A stretch of 64,000 nucleotides of DNA from Alphaproteobacteria bacterium UBA6187 (GCA_002422795.1 DITJ01000104.1:1-64000); one strand, 5' to 3'; shown: positions 37,444-46,680, counted from the stretch's first letter. Numbers and translations: made by a program. Notes: generated from the sequence alone by a model not told the origin.

Positions 37444-38307
37444 TCAATGCGATAGTAACAAAGGTATGTCACTTTTTTCCAGCATATCCCTGGTAAAGCT
37501 CCCTAGTATTATTTCGCGGAAACGGCTGTGGCTATACGCCCCCATCACCAGCAGGTTAGATTTCAGCTCTTTCGCTTTATTTAGGATTGTTTCAGCTACT
37601 GTATGGTTTTCAGGATCAATTATAATATGGTCGGGTTTTAAGCCGTGCTCGAATAAATATTTTATTATGGGATTATAGGCGTTAAGGTTTTCATCTATTT
37701 TTCCTGATTTACAGGCCGTAAGCAGGTGTATTTTTTCTGCTTTTTTCAGGATTGGCATAGCATTAAATATTGCCCGCGCCGCTTCCATGCTACTATCCCA
37801 TGAAATTGAAATCACCTTATCCTGCAATTCATGCGGTGCTATCCCATCAATTTGTGGTAATAATAAAACCGGCCTACCAGTATTAAATAAAGCAGCCATT
37901 ATATTTCCATCTTTTATACTAGAACCAAGCACTATAATATCAGATGCTATCCCTTCTTTCCCGATAATTATGTCAGGGTCGCCGCTATGGTGGATAAAAT
38001 GCGCAGAGGCATGGTGGTTTACATATTCTTTTATATCCAGCGGCACAAGATGCCGATCTGCCAATAATCTTACAAGCTCTTTGGCCTTATCCATCCTTAT
38101 TCTATTTTCTTCATCAATGGACAGGATTAATTCCTGACGTATAACGATACCATCTTCATAAACCCCTATATAATTCGATGGGCTTTGTGATATATGCAGG
38201 AACCTGATATTTGCGCGGAAAGTTTTTGCAAGCAGGAATGCCGCATTAACGGCACCTAGCTCTTCTTGCGAGCCTTCAAATATACAAAGTATTGATTTTA
38301 TAGTCAT
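37444..38307 (-). CDS. Tandem universal stress protein
   Basis: 287 aa with two UspA-like domains. The first (1-145) starts SILCIFEGSQEELGAVNAAF and has IIVLGSSIKDG. The second (about 150-287) starts VISISWDSSMEAARAIF and ends with the nucleotide-binding-like run LVMGAYSHSRFREIILGSF. The GxxGxxxxGS signature is only partly kept, so ATP binding is uncertain. Cytosolic stress protein. Divergent from pelD, 275 bp away; that gap shows no other gene I can support. Confidence 0.85.
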   Translation of the reverse strand: MTIKSILCIFEGSQEELGAVNAAFLLAKTFRANIRFLHISQSPSNYIGVYEDGIVIRQELILSIDEENRIRMDKAKELVRLLADRHLVPLDIKEYVNHHASAHFIHHSGDPDIIIGKEGIASDIIVLGSSIKDGNIMAALFNTGRPVLLLPQIDGIAPHELQDKVISISWDSSMEAARAIFNAMPILKKAEKIHLLTACKSGKIDENLNAYNPIIKYLFEHGLKPDHIIIDPENHTVAETILNKAKELKSNLLVMGAYSHSRFREIILGSFTRDMLEKSDIPLLLSH

Positions 38308-38582
38308 AGTTTATTTATCAATGAAATAAGCCATAACTATAGCTAACTTAAATATTTGGGTATTTAATTAAAGTCAAACATGCTCAGCTTTTTAAGATTA
38401 AGTTACGGACGATATTTTCCCAGAACTGATACCATAAAACTTATCCACAGCCGCCTTACCACCCCTTATGAAAATCTTATAAGCATATTTATTCCCCCGA
38501 TAGCTTCCTTATCCTTATTTTGTAATATTCTTTCTATTGGGTTTTACCCCCGATTTATCAGCGTCACATTAGGGATAAGTAT

Positions 38583-39647
38583 ATGCAAAGTAGCAATAAA
38601 GTTGGAGAGATCTCACCAGCTAAGAACTCTACCATCCTTAAAAAACCATTACATAAGATAAATAATGTTTTAAAAATCTCAGCGATAATTGAAACTATAA
38701 TATTTTTATCAATAATTACAGCAGTGAGCCTTTTTGCCGGTGATGGAACCAGGTTCATGTATATCTCACCGCATCCGTTCTGGGTTATTATACTGCTTGT
38801 GATAATGCAATATGGAGCAAATGAAGCAATTGCGGCGGCAATCTTATCAAGTGTTTTTCTGCTATTTGGCAACCTGCCCGAACAATTCTTAACAGAAACT
38901 ATGTATGAATATATATTGCGCGTGTTATCTCTGCCTTTTATATGGCTTGTTACAGCATTGATTCTTGGTAGTGTGCGTACCCGCCAGCTAAATGACCAGG
39001 CAGCCTTAAAGGACAAGCTGGAAAAGGCGGAAAGGGTAATAAAGACAATCAGTACCGGCTATAATTCGGTTAAGCAATCAAAAGAACAGTTGGAATTGCG
39101 CCTTGCTTCCGAAAAATGCAGCCTGCTTACAATATCGGAAATATCACGTTCTTTGCAAACTTCGGATATATCAAAAATTCCTGCAGCAATTGCAAGATTA
39201 GTGGATGTGGTGCTTTCCCCGGCTAAGTTTTCTATATTTTTCGAGGAAAATGACGACCTCTGCCTGCATAAATCTTATGGATGGAAAAAAACCGATTTGT
39301 ACCGCACAATATTAGATAAAGACTCTCCTTTGGCAAACCATATACTTAATAAACTCACCCCTTCTCTTTGTGTTACAAATATCGAAGAAGAGCCTATCCT
39401 TATGGGGCAAGGTATCATGGCGGGGCCTATTCTTGATAAGCGTAGCGGCAAAGTATTCGGCATGCTTAAAATAGAAGAAATGAGTTTTATGAATATGGGG
39501 GCGCACACAAGGGAGACCTTCCAGCTTTTATGTGAATGGATTTCTTCTGTATATATTAACATCGACAAGAAAAGAATTGCATCAGGAAGCCAGGACGCTA
39601 CCAGCGCACAAGATTCGCTTCCGCAGGAGAAATTATATGCAGCATAG
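38583..39647 (+). CDS. pelD: PelD-like Pel polysaccharide regulatory protein lacking a GGDEF domain
   Basis: 354 aa. Four TM helices (residues about 25-140) and a coiled coil (about 140-190), then a GAF domain (about 190-330, with SRSLQTSDISKIPAAIARLVDVVLSPAKFSIFFEEN split across it). In Pseudomonas PelD a degenerate GGDEF domain follows the GAF and binds c-di-GMP to activate Pel synthesis. Here the protein ends about 20 residues after the GAF, so that receptor is missing. The start has AGGGATAAG about 5 bases upstream. The 3' end overlaps pelE by 11 bases. Assignment rests on architecture plus the following pelE, F, G genes. Confidence 0.82.
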   Translation: MQSSNKVGEISPAKNSTILKKPLHKINNVLKISAIIETIIFLSIITAVSLFAGDGTRFMYISPHPFWVIILLVIMQYGANEAIAAAILSSVFLLFGNLPEQFLTETMYEYILRVLSLPFIWLVTALILGSVRTRQLNDQAALKDKLEKAERVIKTISTGYNSVKQSKEQLELRLASEKCSLLTISEISRSLQTSDISKIPAAIARLVDVVLSPAKFSIFFEENDDLCLHKSYGWKKTDLYRTILDKDSPLANHILNKLTPSLCVTNIEEEPILMGQGIMAGPILDKRSGKVFGMLKIEEMSFMNMGAHTRETFQLLCEWISSVYINIDKKRIASGSQDATSAQDSLPQEKLYAA

Positions 39648-40737
39648 CAAAGGCAGGGAGTCTATAATTGCAGTTATCCTTCTGGCCGGGCTTGCAATGG
39701 CCGTTGATCTTGCGGCATTTGCTATTGCTATAAAGTCACATCAATTAATTGTGGCTGTGTGCATCCACTTGGCACTTGGCGTGGTATTATCAGGATTGGT
39801 ATATTACCGCATTTCCAGGAATAAAGATTACCGCTTTACAGTTTTACTTTTGATAACGGTGCTAGCAGCAGGGCCTTTTGGCAGTACTATATGCCTTCTT
39901 GCTGTAATTGGATATATGTATTGCTCCCTTAGTGCCAGTTCGCCGGATGAGTGGATAAGCAGTATTTTTTCTTATGCAGAAGAAGAAAATAAATTATATG
40001 AACAAATCTCATTCGACATGGATAATATCCGTAAAGTCTCGGGTGTAGAGCCCTTCCAGAACATACTAAGCAGCGGCACAATGCTACAAAAGCAAGCGGT
40101 TATCGCCAAGATGACTCGTTATTTCCGCCCTGAGTTTTCTCCGCTTATGATAGAAGCAACCCAGGACGCTAATGCTGCAATACGTGTGCAAGCTGCGGCC
40201 TCATTATCTAAAATTGAGCGCCAGTTTACCTTGCGTTATGTGCAATTGGAAAAACAGTTGAAAGATACCCCCCCTTATAAGGCAGAATGGCTGGAACTTG
40301 CTGAAATTTACGAAGAATATGCAAGTGCTGGATTAATAGATGAATATAGCATTTGTGCTTTTCGCGAAAAGGCGGCTAAAATCTATCAGGAATATTTATC
40401 CGTTACCCATGACCTTGAAATACAGGCGCGCCTTGCCCGCATATATTTAAGACAAAACCGCCCGGAAGTTGCCAATAAATTACTTGGGGATTTAATAAAT
40501 GCCGGGGAAAATATATCGCCCGCCGCTTTGCTTTGCTACATAGAATCATTCTTTAACCTGCATAAATTCGACGATGTAAGGCGCGTGGTAAATCATTACG
40601 TTGCCGAACTCGCAACACTTGATAAGCATAAATATATGGCGAATATTGATGAAGCCCTGCATTTGTGGGAACAGGAATTTAGCAACGATAACCGTAAAAA
40701 TGAACAATATACAAGCGAGAAAGTTTATGCAGCATAA
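39637..40737 (+). CDS. pelE: PelE-like protein
   Basis: 366 aa. Two or three N-terminal TM helices (about 12-35, 40-58, 65-95), then a soluble part with helical repeat character (HEAT/TPR-like: AVIAKMTRYFRPEFSPLMIEATQ, LARIYLRQNRPEVANKLLG). PelE in Pseudomonas has the same layout and helps assemble the PelDEFG synthase in the inner membrane. The ATG at 39637 lies inside the pelD end; a longer frame from 39532 would run far into pelD and is rejected. The end KVYAA and the junction with pelF copy the pelD/pelE junction exactly. Confidence 0.8.
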   Translation: MQHSKGRESIIAVILLAGLAMAVDLAAFAIAIKSHQLIVAVCIHLALGVVLSGLVYYRISRNKDYRFTVLLLITVLAAGPFGSTICLLAVIGYMYCSLSASSPDEWISSIFSYAEEENKLYEQISFDMDNIRKVSGVEPFQNILSSGTMLQKQAVIAKMTRYFRPEFSPLMIEATQDANAAIRVQAAASLSKIERQFTLRYVQLEKQLKDTPPYKAEWLELAEIYEEYASAGLIDEYSICAFREKAAKIYQEYLSVTHDLEIQARLARIYLRQNRPEVANKLLGDLINAGENISPAALLCYIESFFNLHKFDDVRRVVNHYVAELATLDKHKYMANIDEALHLWEQEFSNDNRKNEQYTSEKVYAA

Positions 40738-42265
40738 GCAGGCAGATATATGCCTTATATTAGAAGGAACTTACCCATTTACTATGGGTGGTGTTTCTAG
40801 CTGGACACATGAACTTATTACCATGCAAAAGCATCTTACATTTGCAATTGTTGCCCTGGTAAGCTCGGATTCCAAAGAGAAGCTTTTATACAAGCTTCCC
40901 CCAAATGTTATAAGCCTGGATGTTATACGCCTGCAGGTATTGAAGGCAGGCACGGCATCCTTGCCGCCTGCTTTGGAAAAGAAGTTATTTAAGCAGCTAG
41001 AAAAGCCCCTTCTTAATTTGCAAGCCCACGCACGGCTTGAGGATTTAAAGGAGATAATCTCCGCAATAGCCCCATATAAGAATAAGTTAGGCAAAAACCT
41101 GCTGCTAAATTCACAAAGTGCGTGGAATATGCTGCTGCATATGTACCAGATAACTATGCCCAGAACCCCATTCCTTGATTATTTCTGGTCGTGGCGCGGA
41201 CTTTTTGGAGGGTTATTCAGTATACTCCTTGCCCCCTTGCCAAAAGCCAAGTCATACCATGCTTTATGCACCGGCTATGCAGGGCTGCTTCTTGCGCGAG
41301 CGCATATTGAAACAGGGAAGCCATGTATTGTTACAGAACATGGTATTTACACTAATGAACGCAGGATAGAGATTATAACCGCAGACTGGCTACATGATTT
41401 AAGCGTATTTAATTTATCAGTAACCAGGCCTATCAACCATACACGTGAAATAAAAGATTTCTGGATTGATACATTCGTAAATTATTCCCGCCTTTGTTAT
41501 GAATCATGCAGTAAAATTATAACATTATATAAGGGTAACCAGGAATTCCAGTTAATAGACGGCGCTTCACAGAAGAAACTCAAAGTAATTCCAAACGGCA
41601 TAGATTCAAGCCGCTACAACGCTATTGAAAGAAATGCAAATCACCCGCCTACAGTGGCTTTAATAGGCAGGGTTGTTTCTATTAAGGATATTAAAACCTA
41701 TATCAAGGCGATTGCTATTTTGAAAGAATCAATGCCGAAATTGCTTGCGCTTATAATAGGGCCGGTAGAAGAAGAGCCGGAATATGCAAGGGAATGTATT
41801 GAACTGGTGGAGCATTTGAATTTACAGGAAAGCCTTATATTTACAGGCAAAGTGGATATCGAGCCTTATTTAAAGGTAATAGATATAAATGTGCTTACCA
41901 GCATAAGTGAAGCGCAGCCTTTGGTTATACTTGAGGCAGGAGCCGCAGGCATTCCAACCGTTGCAACCGATGTGGGGGCTTGCAGGGAAATGGTAATGGG
42001 CGATAGCGAGGAATACCCATATCTTGGGGAAGGCGGAGCTATAGTGCAGCTTTCTAATCCAAAAGCTATTGCAGGAGCGCTGCTTAAACTTCTAACAGAT
42101 AAGGGTTATTATAATAAATGCAGCGCCTCCATCAAGAAGCGCGTACAGGTTTATTATAGTAAAGAAGACCAATATTGGGCGTATGCAAATCTTTATACCG
42201 GCCTTATAGAAGGCAAAGATGAATATATAGAGATGCAGGATCTTATAATTAAGGAGGCCGCATAA
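40727..42265 (+). CDS. pelF: PelF glycosyltransferase
   Basis: 512 aa, close to the known PelF size. GT-B fold, family 4: the N-terminal donor-free half starts ADICLILEGTYPFTMGGVSSW, the PelF hallmark. EHGIYTNERRIE lies near 205, NGID near 300, and the C-terminal EX7E block is SISEAQPLVILEAGAAGIP near 395. It is the cytosolic catalytic subunit of Pel synthase, polymerising a GalNAc/GlcNAc-type glycan in characterised systems. Starts at ATG 40727 inside the pelE end (11-base overlap). Confidence 0.92.
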   Translation: MQHKQADICLILEGTYPFTMGGVSSWTHELITMQKHLTFAIVALVSSDSKEKLLYKLPPNVISLDVIRLQVLKAGTASLPPALEKKLFKQLEKPLLNLQAHARLEDLKEIISAIAPYKNKLGKNLLLNSQSAWNMLLHMYQITMPRTPFLDYFWSWRGLFGGLFSILLAPLPKAKSYHALCTGYAGLLLARAHIETGKPCIVTEHGIYTNERRIEIITADWLHDLSVFNLSVTRPINHTREIKDFWIDTFVNYSRLCYESCSKIITLYKGNQEFQLIDGASQKKLKVIPNGIDSSRYNAIERNANHPPTVALIGRVVSIKDIKTYIKAIAILKESMPKLLALIIGPVEEEPEYARECIELVEHLNLQESLIFTGKVDIEPYLKVIDINVLTSISEAQPLVILEAGAAGIPTVATDVGACREMVMGDSEEYPYLGEGGAIVQLSNPKAIAGALLKLLTDKGYYNKCSASIKKRVQVYYSKEDQYWAYANLYTGLIEGKDEYIEMQDLIIKEAA

Positions 42266-43647
42266 TGGCAGGTATTGGTTTTGTTTTGCGCCGCTTATAC
42301 AGGCAGGATAACCTTTCCGGGTTATTTAAACTATGTTTGCATTCGGTTGTTGCATCCACTGGTCCATGGCTGTTTACAGTGCTGGCTTTGGGGACTATCG
42401 CATTTCTAGGTAAAAATATTGTACCCCTTGAAATACTTACAAATTTCCGGGCAATATTAATTTATAATTTCTCCTTCTCGCTGATAATCTCCGGCCCTAT
42501 ATTCATGGTTGCCACACGCTATTTGGCCGATTGCATCCATAGGCGCGATGTATCCAACGCCCCCGGAATGTTACTCGGCTCATTAACGTTGCTATGGTTT
42601 TGCGAATTAATCCTTGCCAGCATATTTTATTTCTACTTTATTGATTTAAGCTTCCCCATGGCGCTTAGTGCGGTGGTTAATTTTCTACTTATCAGCGCGG
42701 TATGGCTGTTTAGTATATTTATTTCTGCACTTAAGAATTACCAGCTAATCTCGCGCAGTTTCCTTGCCGGCATGGTGGTTGCTGTATGTGCAAGCACTCT
42801 GCTTGCCCCGCAATATGGTGAAATTGGGCTGATAAATGGTTTTTCCCTTGGTATTTGCATAATTATAGGGCTGCTTGCTGCAAACATATTAGCAGAATAT
42901 CCTTTTTCAATTAAAGAGCCTTTCGCATTTATTAGCTATTTCAGGAAATATTGGGAAATAGCCTTAAGCGGTTTTATATGCAATCTGGCAATATGGGTTG
43001 ATAAATGGATTATGTGGTTTTCTCCTGAAGCCATTACGCTTAAAAGCGGGTTAATAATTTATCCTGATTATGATAGTGCTATGTTCGTTGCTTATCTTAC
43101 AGTAGTCCCGGCTATGGCTATATTCCTATTCAATATAGAGACTAATTTTTTCGAAAAATATGTAAGGTTTTATAATGATATTGAAAACCAATCCAGTTTT
43201 GCAAAAATTCGCAGGAACCACCATGCATTAATGCGCAGTATTGTAAGTAATTCAGGTTATCTTTTCTTACTACAGGGCATTATTGCAATAATAGGGGTGC
43301 TGATGGCCCCGCAGATAATATCCTTATTAAGCGGCAATTACATACAGATAGGTATGCTGCGTTACGGATTATTAGGAGCATTGTTCCAGGTGCTTACAGT
43401 GTTGCTCCTTATTTTACTGTCTTATTTCGATAACCGGAAGGCGTGTCTTTTCATCCAATTTGCTTTTTTGGGCATGAATAGCATTTTTACACTGGTTGCA
43501 ATGAATGCCGGGTTTAAATATTACGGTTATGGCTATTTCCTTGCATCGTTCCTTACTTTCCTGATTTCAGCAATGATAACTGTGAAATATGTCGCCAAGC
43601 TGCCGTACCATACATTTATCACTACAAATACCTCTGTAACATCATGA
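42265..43647 (+). CDS. pelG: PelG, inner-membrane Pel synthase subunit
   Basis: 460 aa with about twelve hydrophobic segments, MOP-flippase fold. Family features are the start MAGIGFVLRRLYRQDNLSG, SVVASTGPWLFTVLALG, SGPIFMVATRYLAD and WVDKWIMWFSPEA near 245. It forms the membrane partner of PelF. The ATG overlaps the pelF stop by 1 base (TAATG), with a strong AAGGAGG ribosome site inside pelF. Last gene of pelDEFG. No pelA, B or C (deacetylase, porin, lipoprotein) lies in this window. Confidence 0.93.
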   Translation: MAGIGFVLRRLYRQDNLSGLFKLCLHSVVASTGPWLFTVLALGTIAFLGKNIVPLEILTNFRAILIYNFSFSLIISGPIFMVATRYLADCIHRRDVSNAPGMLLGSLTLLWFCELILASIFYFYFIDLSFPMALSAVVNFLLISAVWLFSIFISALKNYQLISRSFLAGMVVAVCASTLLAPQYGEIGLINGFSLGICIIIGLLAANILAEYPFSIKEPFAFISYFRKYWEIALSGFICNLAIWVDKWIMWFSPEAITLKSGLIIYPDYDSAMFVAYLTVVPAMAIFLFNIETNFFEKYVRFYNDIENQSSFAKIRRNHHALMRSIVSNSGYLFLLQGIIAIIGVLMAPQIISLLSGNYIQIGMLRYGLLGALFQVLTVLLLILLSYFDNRKACLFIQFAFLGMNSIFTLVAMNAGFKYYGYGYFLASFLTFLISAMITVKYVAKLPYHTFITTNTSVTS

Positions 43648-43753
43648 TATTAGTCAATTATTCTCACAACGGCTTGTTGCATCACCGCAAGCTGGTGCGC
43701 GTGTGGATTTGACCAGGTTTACGTACTTTTTGGTGTGTGCAACTGATACTATT

Positions 43754-43782
43754 TTGATAACAAATTTATATGTGTTTATAGA
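43754..43782 (+). promoter_or_regulatory. Candidate sigma-70 promoter of the response regulator gene
   Basis: TTGATA (43754-43759) and TATAGA (43777-43782) are separated by exactly 17 bases, about 87 bases before the ATG at 43869. The gene also has a GGAGGG ribosome site. AT-rich background makes chance matches possible. Confidence 0.45.
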
Positions 43783-43868
43783 AGGTTTTTTTGATTTAAA
43801 GCAATAGTTTATGTGGGGCTTTAATATATAATTTTCTTACTGATTTAATAATGTGGAGGGATTGATTT

Positions 43869-44585
43869 ATGCATAAAAAGAAAAATACACTTTTAGTAGT
43901 AGATGGGGAACCACAAACAAACAAGATGTTGAATATTTTTCTTGATGGCGCAGATTATAAAATCATCAATAGTGAAAATGGTAAACAGGCCATCCGCCTA
44001 TGTGTTTCTATAAAGCCTGATATGGTTTTGCTTGAGCTTGGTCTGCCTGATATTGATGGCAAAGATGTAATTACGGCTATACGTGAATGGTCACAAGTAC
44101 CGATTATAGTAATCTCGGGTAGATCGGATGAGGAAGAAATTGCCGCAGCTTTAAATAAAGGCGCGGATGATTATATGGTTAAACCATTTAATATTGACAT
44201 ACTACTTGCCCGCATAAATGCGTGTTTACGAAAATCTGCAATCCATAAAGCTGGCGAGCCTGAGTTATATAACGGTAATATCCGTATAGATTTAGTAAGC
44301 CACCAGGTATTTGTAAATGATACTTTAGTATCATTTACACCGAAAGAGTATGATTTGCTCAGGTATTTTATAGTCAACCGCGGTAAAATGCTTACCCACA
44401 GGGAAATTTTAATGGAAGTATGGGGAGCCGCTCACAGCGATGATAAGCAGTATTTACGCGTATTCATAGGACAAATCCGTGAGAAAATCGAAGAAAACCC
44501 ATCAACACCAAAGATTATTATAACAGAGCCAGGCGTTGGCTATTGTATGAAGGCGGTGCATGTGCCGGTTAAGATTGCGGCTTGA
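43869..44585 (+). CDS. OmpR/KdpE-type response regulator with substituted phospho-acceptor
   Basis: 238 aa. The receiver domain (7-120) has the KdpE-like run PDMVLLELGLPDIDG, in which the normal phospho-acceptor Asp is Glu56. The acidic pocket reads VDG (12-13) rather than DD/ED. Ser/Thr (ISG) and Lys (VKPF) are kept. The DNA-binding winged helix (about 135-232) is intact: FTPKEYDLLRYF, REILMEVWG, YLRVFIGQIREKIE, GVGYCM. Glu at this site often mimics phosphorylation, so the protein may bind DNA without a kinase. No histidine kinase gene is adjacent. A likely target is the neighbouring pel or stress genes, as an inference. Confidence 0.88.
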   Translation: MHKKKNTLLVVDGEPQTNKMLNIFLDGADYKIINSENGKQAIRLCVSIKPDMVLLELGLPDIDGKDVITAIREWSQVPIIVISGRSDEEEIAAALNKGADDYMVKPFNIDILLARINACLRKSAIHKAGEPELYNGNIRIDLVSHQVFVNDTLVSFTPKEYDLLRYFIVNRGKMLTHREILMEVWGAAHSDDKQYLRVFIGQIREKIEENPSTPKIIITEPGVGYCMKAVHVPVKIAA

Positions 44586-44597
44586 GGTTAAAGAGCG

Positions 44598-44745
44598 GTG
44601 CGGTTCCTCCTCCCTTGAGGGAGAGGGTTAGGGTGAGGGAGATTATTGTTTAGACATAAAAACCCCCTCACCCGGATTTCTTACCAATTTTAAAGATTAA
44701 ATTGGAGAAATCCGCCCTCTCCCTCAAGGGAGAGGAAACTACACG
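44598..44745. repeat. Complex palindromic repeat (CTCCCTTGAGGGAGAGG arms)
   Basis: The left arm 44598-44627 and right arm 44713-44744 are imperfect reverse complements sharing TCCCTTGAGGGAGAGGG, itself partly palindromic. A nested hairpin uses CGGATTTCT..CCAATTT and AAATTGG..AGAAATCCG. It fills the gap between the response regulator and the erythromycin-esterase-like gene and could act as terminator or stabiliser. Confidence 0.75.
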
Positions 44746-44782
44746 GCCTCCTGCATTCTAAATTTATTACTTCAAGGAACCC

Positions 44783-46147
44783 ATGAGAGAAAAACCCCGT
44801 GAAAAAGATTTAGTATCCGCAATAAACCAGTATGCCTATCCGCTGGATGGTGATTTGCGGCAATACGAACCTATATTGGAAGCGGCAAAAGATGCGCGGT
44901 TTGTATTGATAGGGGAGGCAACTCACGGGACAACGGAATTTTACCGCTCCCGCATGGAAATCACCACACAATTGATTAAAGAGCAGGGGTTTGATGCTAT
45001 TGCAGTTGAAGCTGATTGGCCCGACGCCTATATTATAAACCGTTATGTTTCAGGCCAGGAAGAACTTCCCTCCGCAGAAGCATCTTTGCGCGGATTTGAG
45101 CGCTTTCCTACATGGATGTGGCGCAATAAGGAAGTTTTGCGTTTTGTAGAGTGGCTCCGGGCCTATAACCAGTTACCGGAAATCCGTAATATTCCAGAAA
45201 TGCGGAATATAGGGTTTTATGGCATTGACCTTTATAGCATGAATACTTCCATACATGCCGTAATTGGTTACTTGCAGAGAATTGACCCGCTTGCTGCGCG
45301 ACGCGCAAAAGACCGTTACAGTTGCCTGGAACATTTCATGAATAACCCGCAATCTTATGGTTATGCTGCTGAATTTGGCATAATGCAATCCTGCGAGGAA
45401 AAAATTATAGAGCAATTGCTTGATTTGCGCCGCAACGCAAGCGCATATATGAAGAAAGACGGCTTTGTTGCAGAAGATGAATATTTTTGCGCAAGCCAGA
45501 ATGCAAAATTGGTAAAAGATGCAGAAGGATATTACCGCTCGTTATTCAGAAATAGCCAGAATTCATGGAATTTACGCGACCAGCACATGTTTGAAACCCT
45601 GGTGGATTTAGAAGAATTTATAAGCGTAAGGCGCAATAAACCTGCTAAAATAGTGGTATGGGCGCATAATGTGCATATTGGCGATGCTTCAGCAACAGAA
45701 ATGAAAGCAAGGGGGGAATTTAATATCGGCCAGCTAATGCGCGAAAAATATGGCAATCAAGCTTTATTAGTGGGTTTTTCCACCAGTTCCGGCATGGTTA
45801 CTGCGGCTTCGGAATGGGACTCCTCGCCGGAACAGAAAATTATCCAGACGCCTTTACAAGATAGTTATGAAGAAATCTTCCACCAGATAAAATATGAACG
45901 CTTTTTAATGGATTTAAGGCAGGATAATATGGCTGTAAATTTATTAATGGAAGAGCGCCCACACCGCGCTATAGGGGTTATTTACCGTCCTAAATCAGAG
46001 CGTGAAAGCCACTATTATCAATCCATATTACCAAAACAATTTGATTTTATGATCCATTTTGATACAACCACCGCAATTGAGCCAATATATACAACTGCGC
46101 GAAAGAATAGAGGCGAAATGGAAGAAACATACCCTTCAGGGATGTGA
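44783..46147 (+). CDS. Erythromycin esterase-like protein
   Basis: 454 aa. Ere/EreA superfamily: the active-site block GEATHGTTEFYRSRME with the catalytic His near residue 48, then VEADWPDAYIINRYV near 75 and VVWAHNVHIGDAS near 292. Chromosomal members of this family (succinoglycan biosynthesis-regulator-like) mostly have unknown substrates, so macrolide resistance should not be assumed. Some relatives are fused to a phosphoribosyltransferase; this one is not. It lies in a stress-related neighbourhood (Usp, CBS). Confidence 0.85.
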   Translation: MREKPREKDLVSAINQYAYPLDGDLRQYEPILEAAKDARFVLIGEATHGTTEFYRSRMEITTQLIKEQGFDAIAVEADWPDAYIINRYVSGQEELPSAEASLRGFERFPTWMWRNKEVLRFVEWLRAYNQLPEIRNIPEMRNIGFYGIDLYSMNTSIHAVIGYLQRIDPLAARRAKDRYSCLEHFMNNPQSYGYAAEFGIMQSCEEKIIEQLLDLRRNASAYMKKDGFVAEDEYFCASQNAKLVKDAEGYYRSLFRNSQNSWNLRDQHMFETLVDLEEFISVRRNKPAKIVVWAHNVHIGDASATEMKARGEFNIGQLMREKYGNQALLVGFSTSSGMVTAASEWDSSPEQKIIQTPLQDSYEEIFHQIKYERFLMDLRQDNMAVNLLMEERPHRAIGVIYRPKSERESHYYQSILPKQFDFMIHFDTTTAIEPIYTTARKNRGEMEETYPSGM

Positions 46148-46227
46148 ATGGTATACGTTATTGCGAGCGGAATGTGGTAATACATAGTATATACAGTAAT
46201 TTAACTTAAGAATTCTCCATTATTTAG

Positions 46228-46662
46228 TTAAGTTGCTATATGTTCTGTAAGTTCAAAATATTCATTTTCTTCCGTTACAAATATTTTCTGGAAATATTCA
46301 GTTTTAAAATATCTCAGGCGGCTATGTAATTCCAAAGAATCTACTGCATATCTATCTGCATCCTTAATGGCGGTTATATATTCATAATCACCTGTCTGTT
46401 CTTGTAAGCCATCATGTTTTGCTAATTGGCTTGCTATATCCAAAATAGCAACTCCCCCCTCTATAAGCTCATTAAGGGCGTTTTTGTCACCGATAGAGGC
46501 TTTACGTAAATTATTTGCTAATTCAGTTAAAGAACCGGCAACAAAAGTATCTTTAATCAAAACGTTACGGTATTTATCTATTATCATCTCCAACTGAAAT
46601 GCCGCGGATATAATCGCAGGGCATAATTCTATAGATTCCGGCTCTATTAACTGCGCATTCAT
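46228..46662 (-). CDS. Hypothetical protein, 144 aa
   Basis: I do not recognise the family. It looks all-helical: ELCPAIISAAFQLEMIIDKYRNVL, LTELANNLRKAS, NALNELIEGGVAILDIASQLAKHDG. No signal peptide, TM helix or metal-binding His cluster (so hemerythrin is unlikely). It starts 18 bp after the CBS-pair gene and is probably co-transcribed with it, which hints at a partner or target of that nucleotide sensor. Confidence 0.62.
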   Translation of the reverse strand: MNAQLIEPESIELCPAIISAAFQLEMIIDKYRNVLIKDTFVAGSLTELANNLRKASIGDKNALNELIEGGVAILDIASQLAKHDGLQEQTGDYEYITAIKDADRYAVDSLELHSRLRYFKTEYFQKIFVTEENEYFELTEHIAT

Positions 46663-46680
46663 ATCATAACTCCCTGTTAT

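Noticed and set aside
38380..38661. 93-aa frame between usp and pelD
   Set aside because: It overlaps the pelD 5' end by about 80 bases and has no family or ribosome site.
44783..46147. Macrolide resistance determinant
   Set aside because: The erythromycin-esterase superfamily is broad and chromosomal members rarely act on macrolides; no resistance context is present.
46228..46662. Hemerythrin-like or metal-binding role for the 144-aa helical protein
   Set aside because: It has too few His/Asp/Glu in the required spacing; left as hypothetical.
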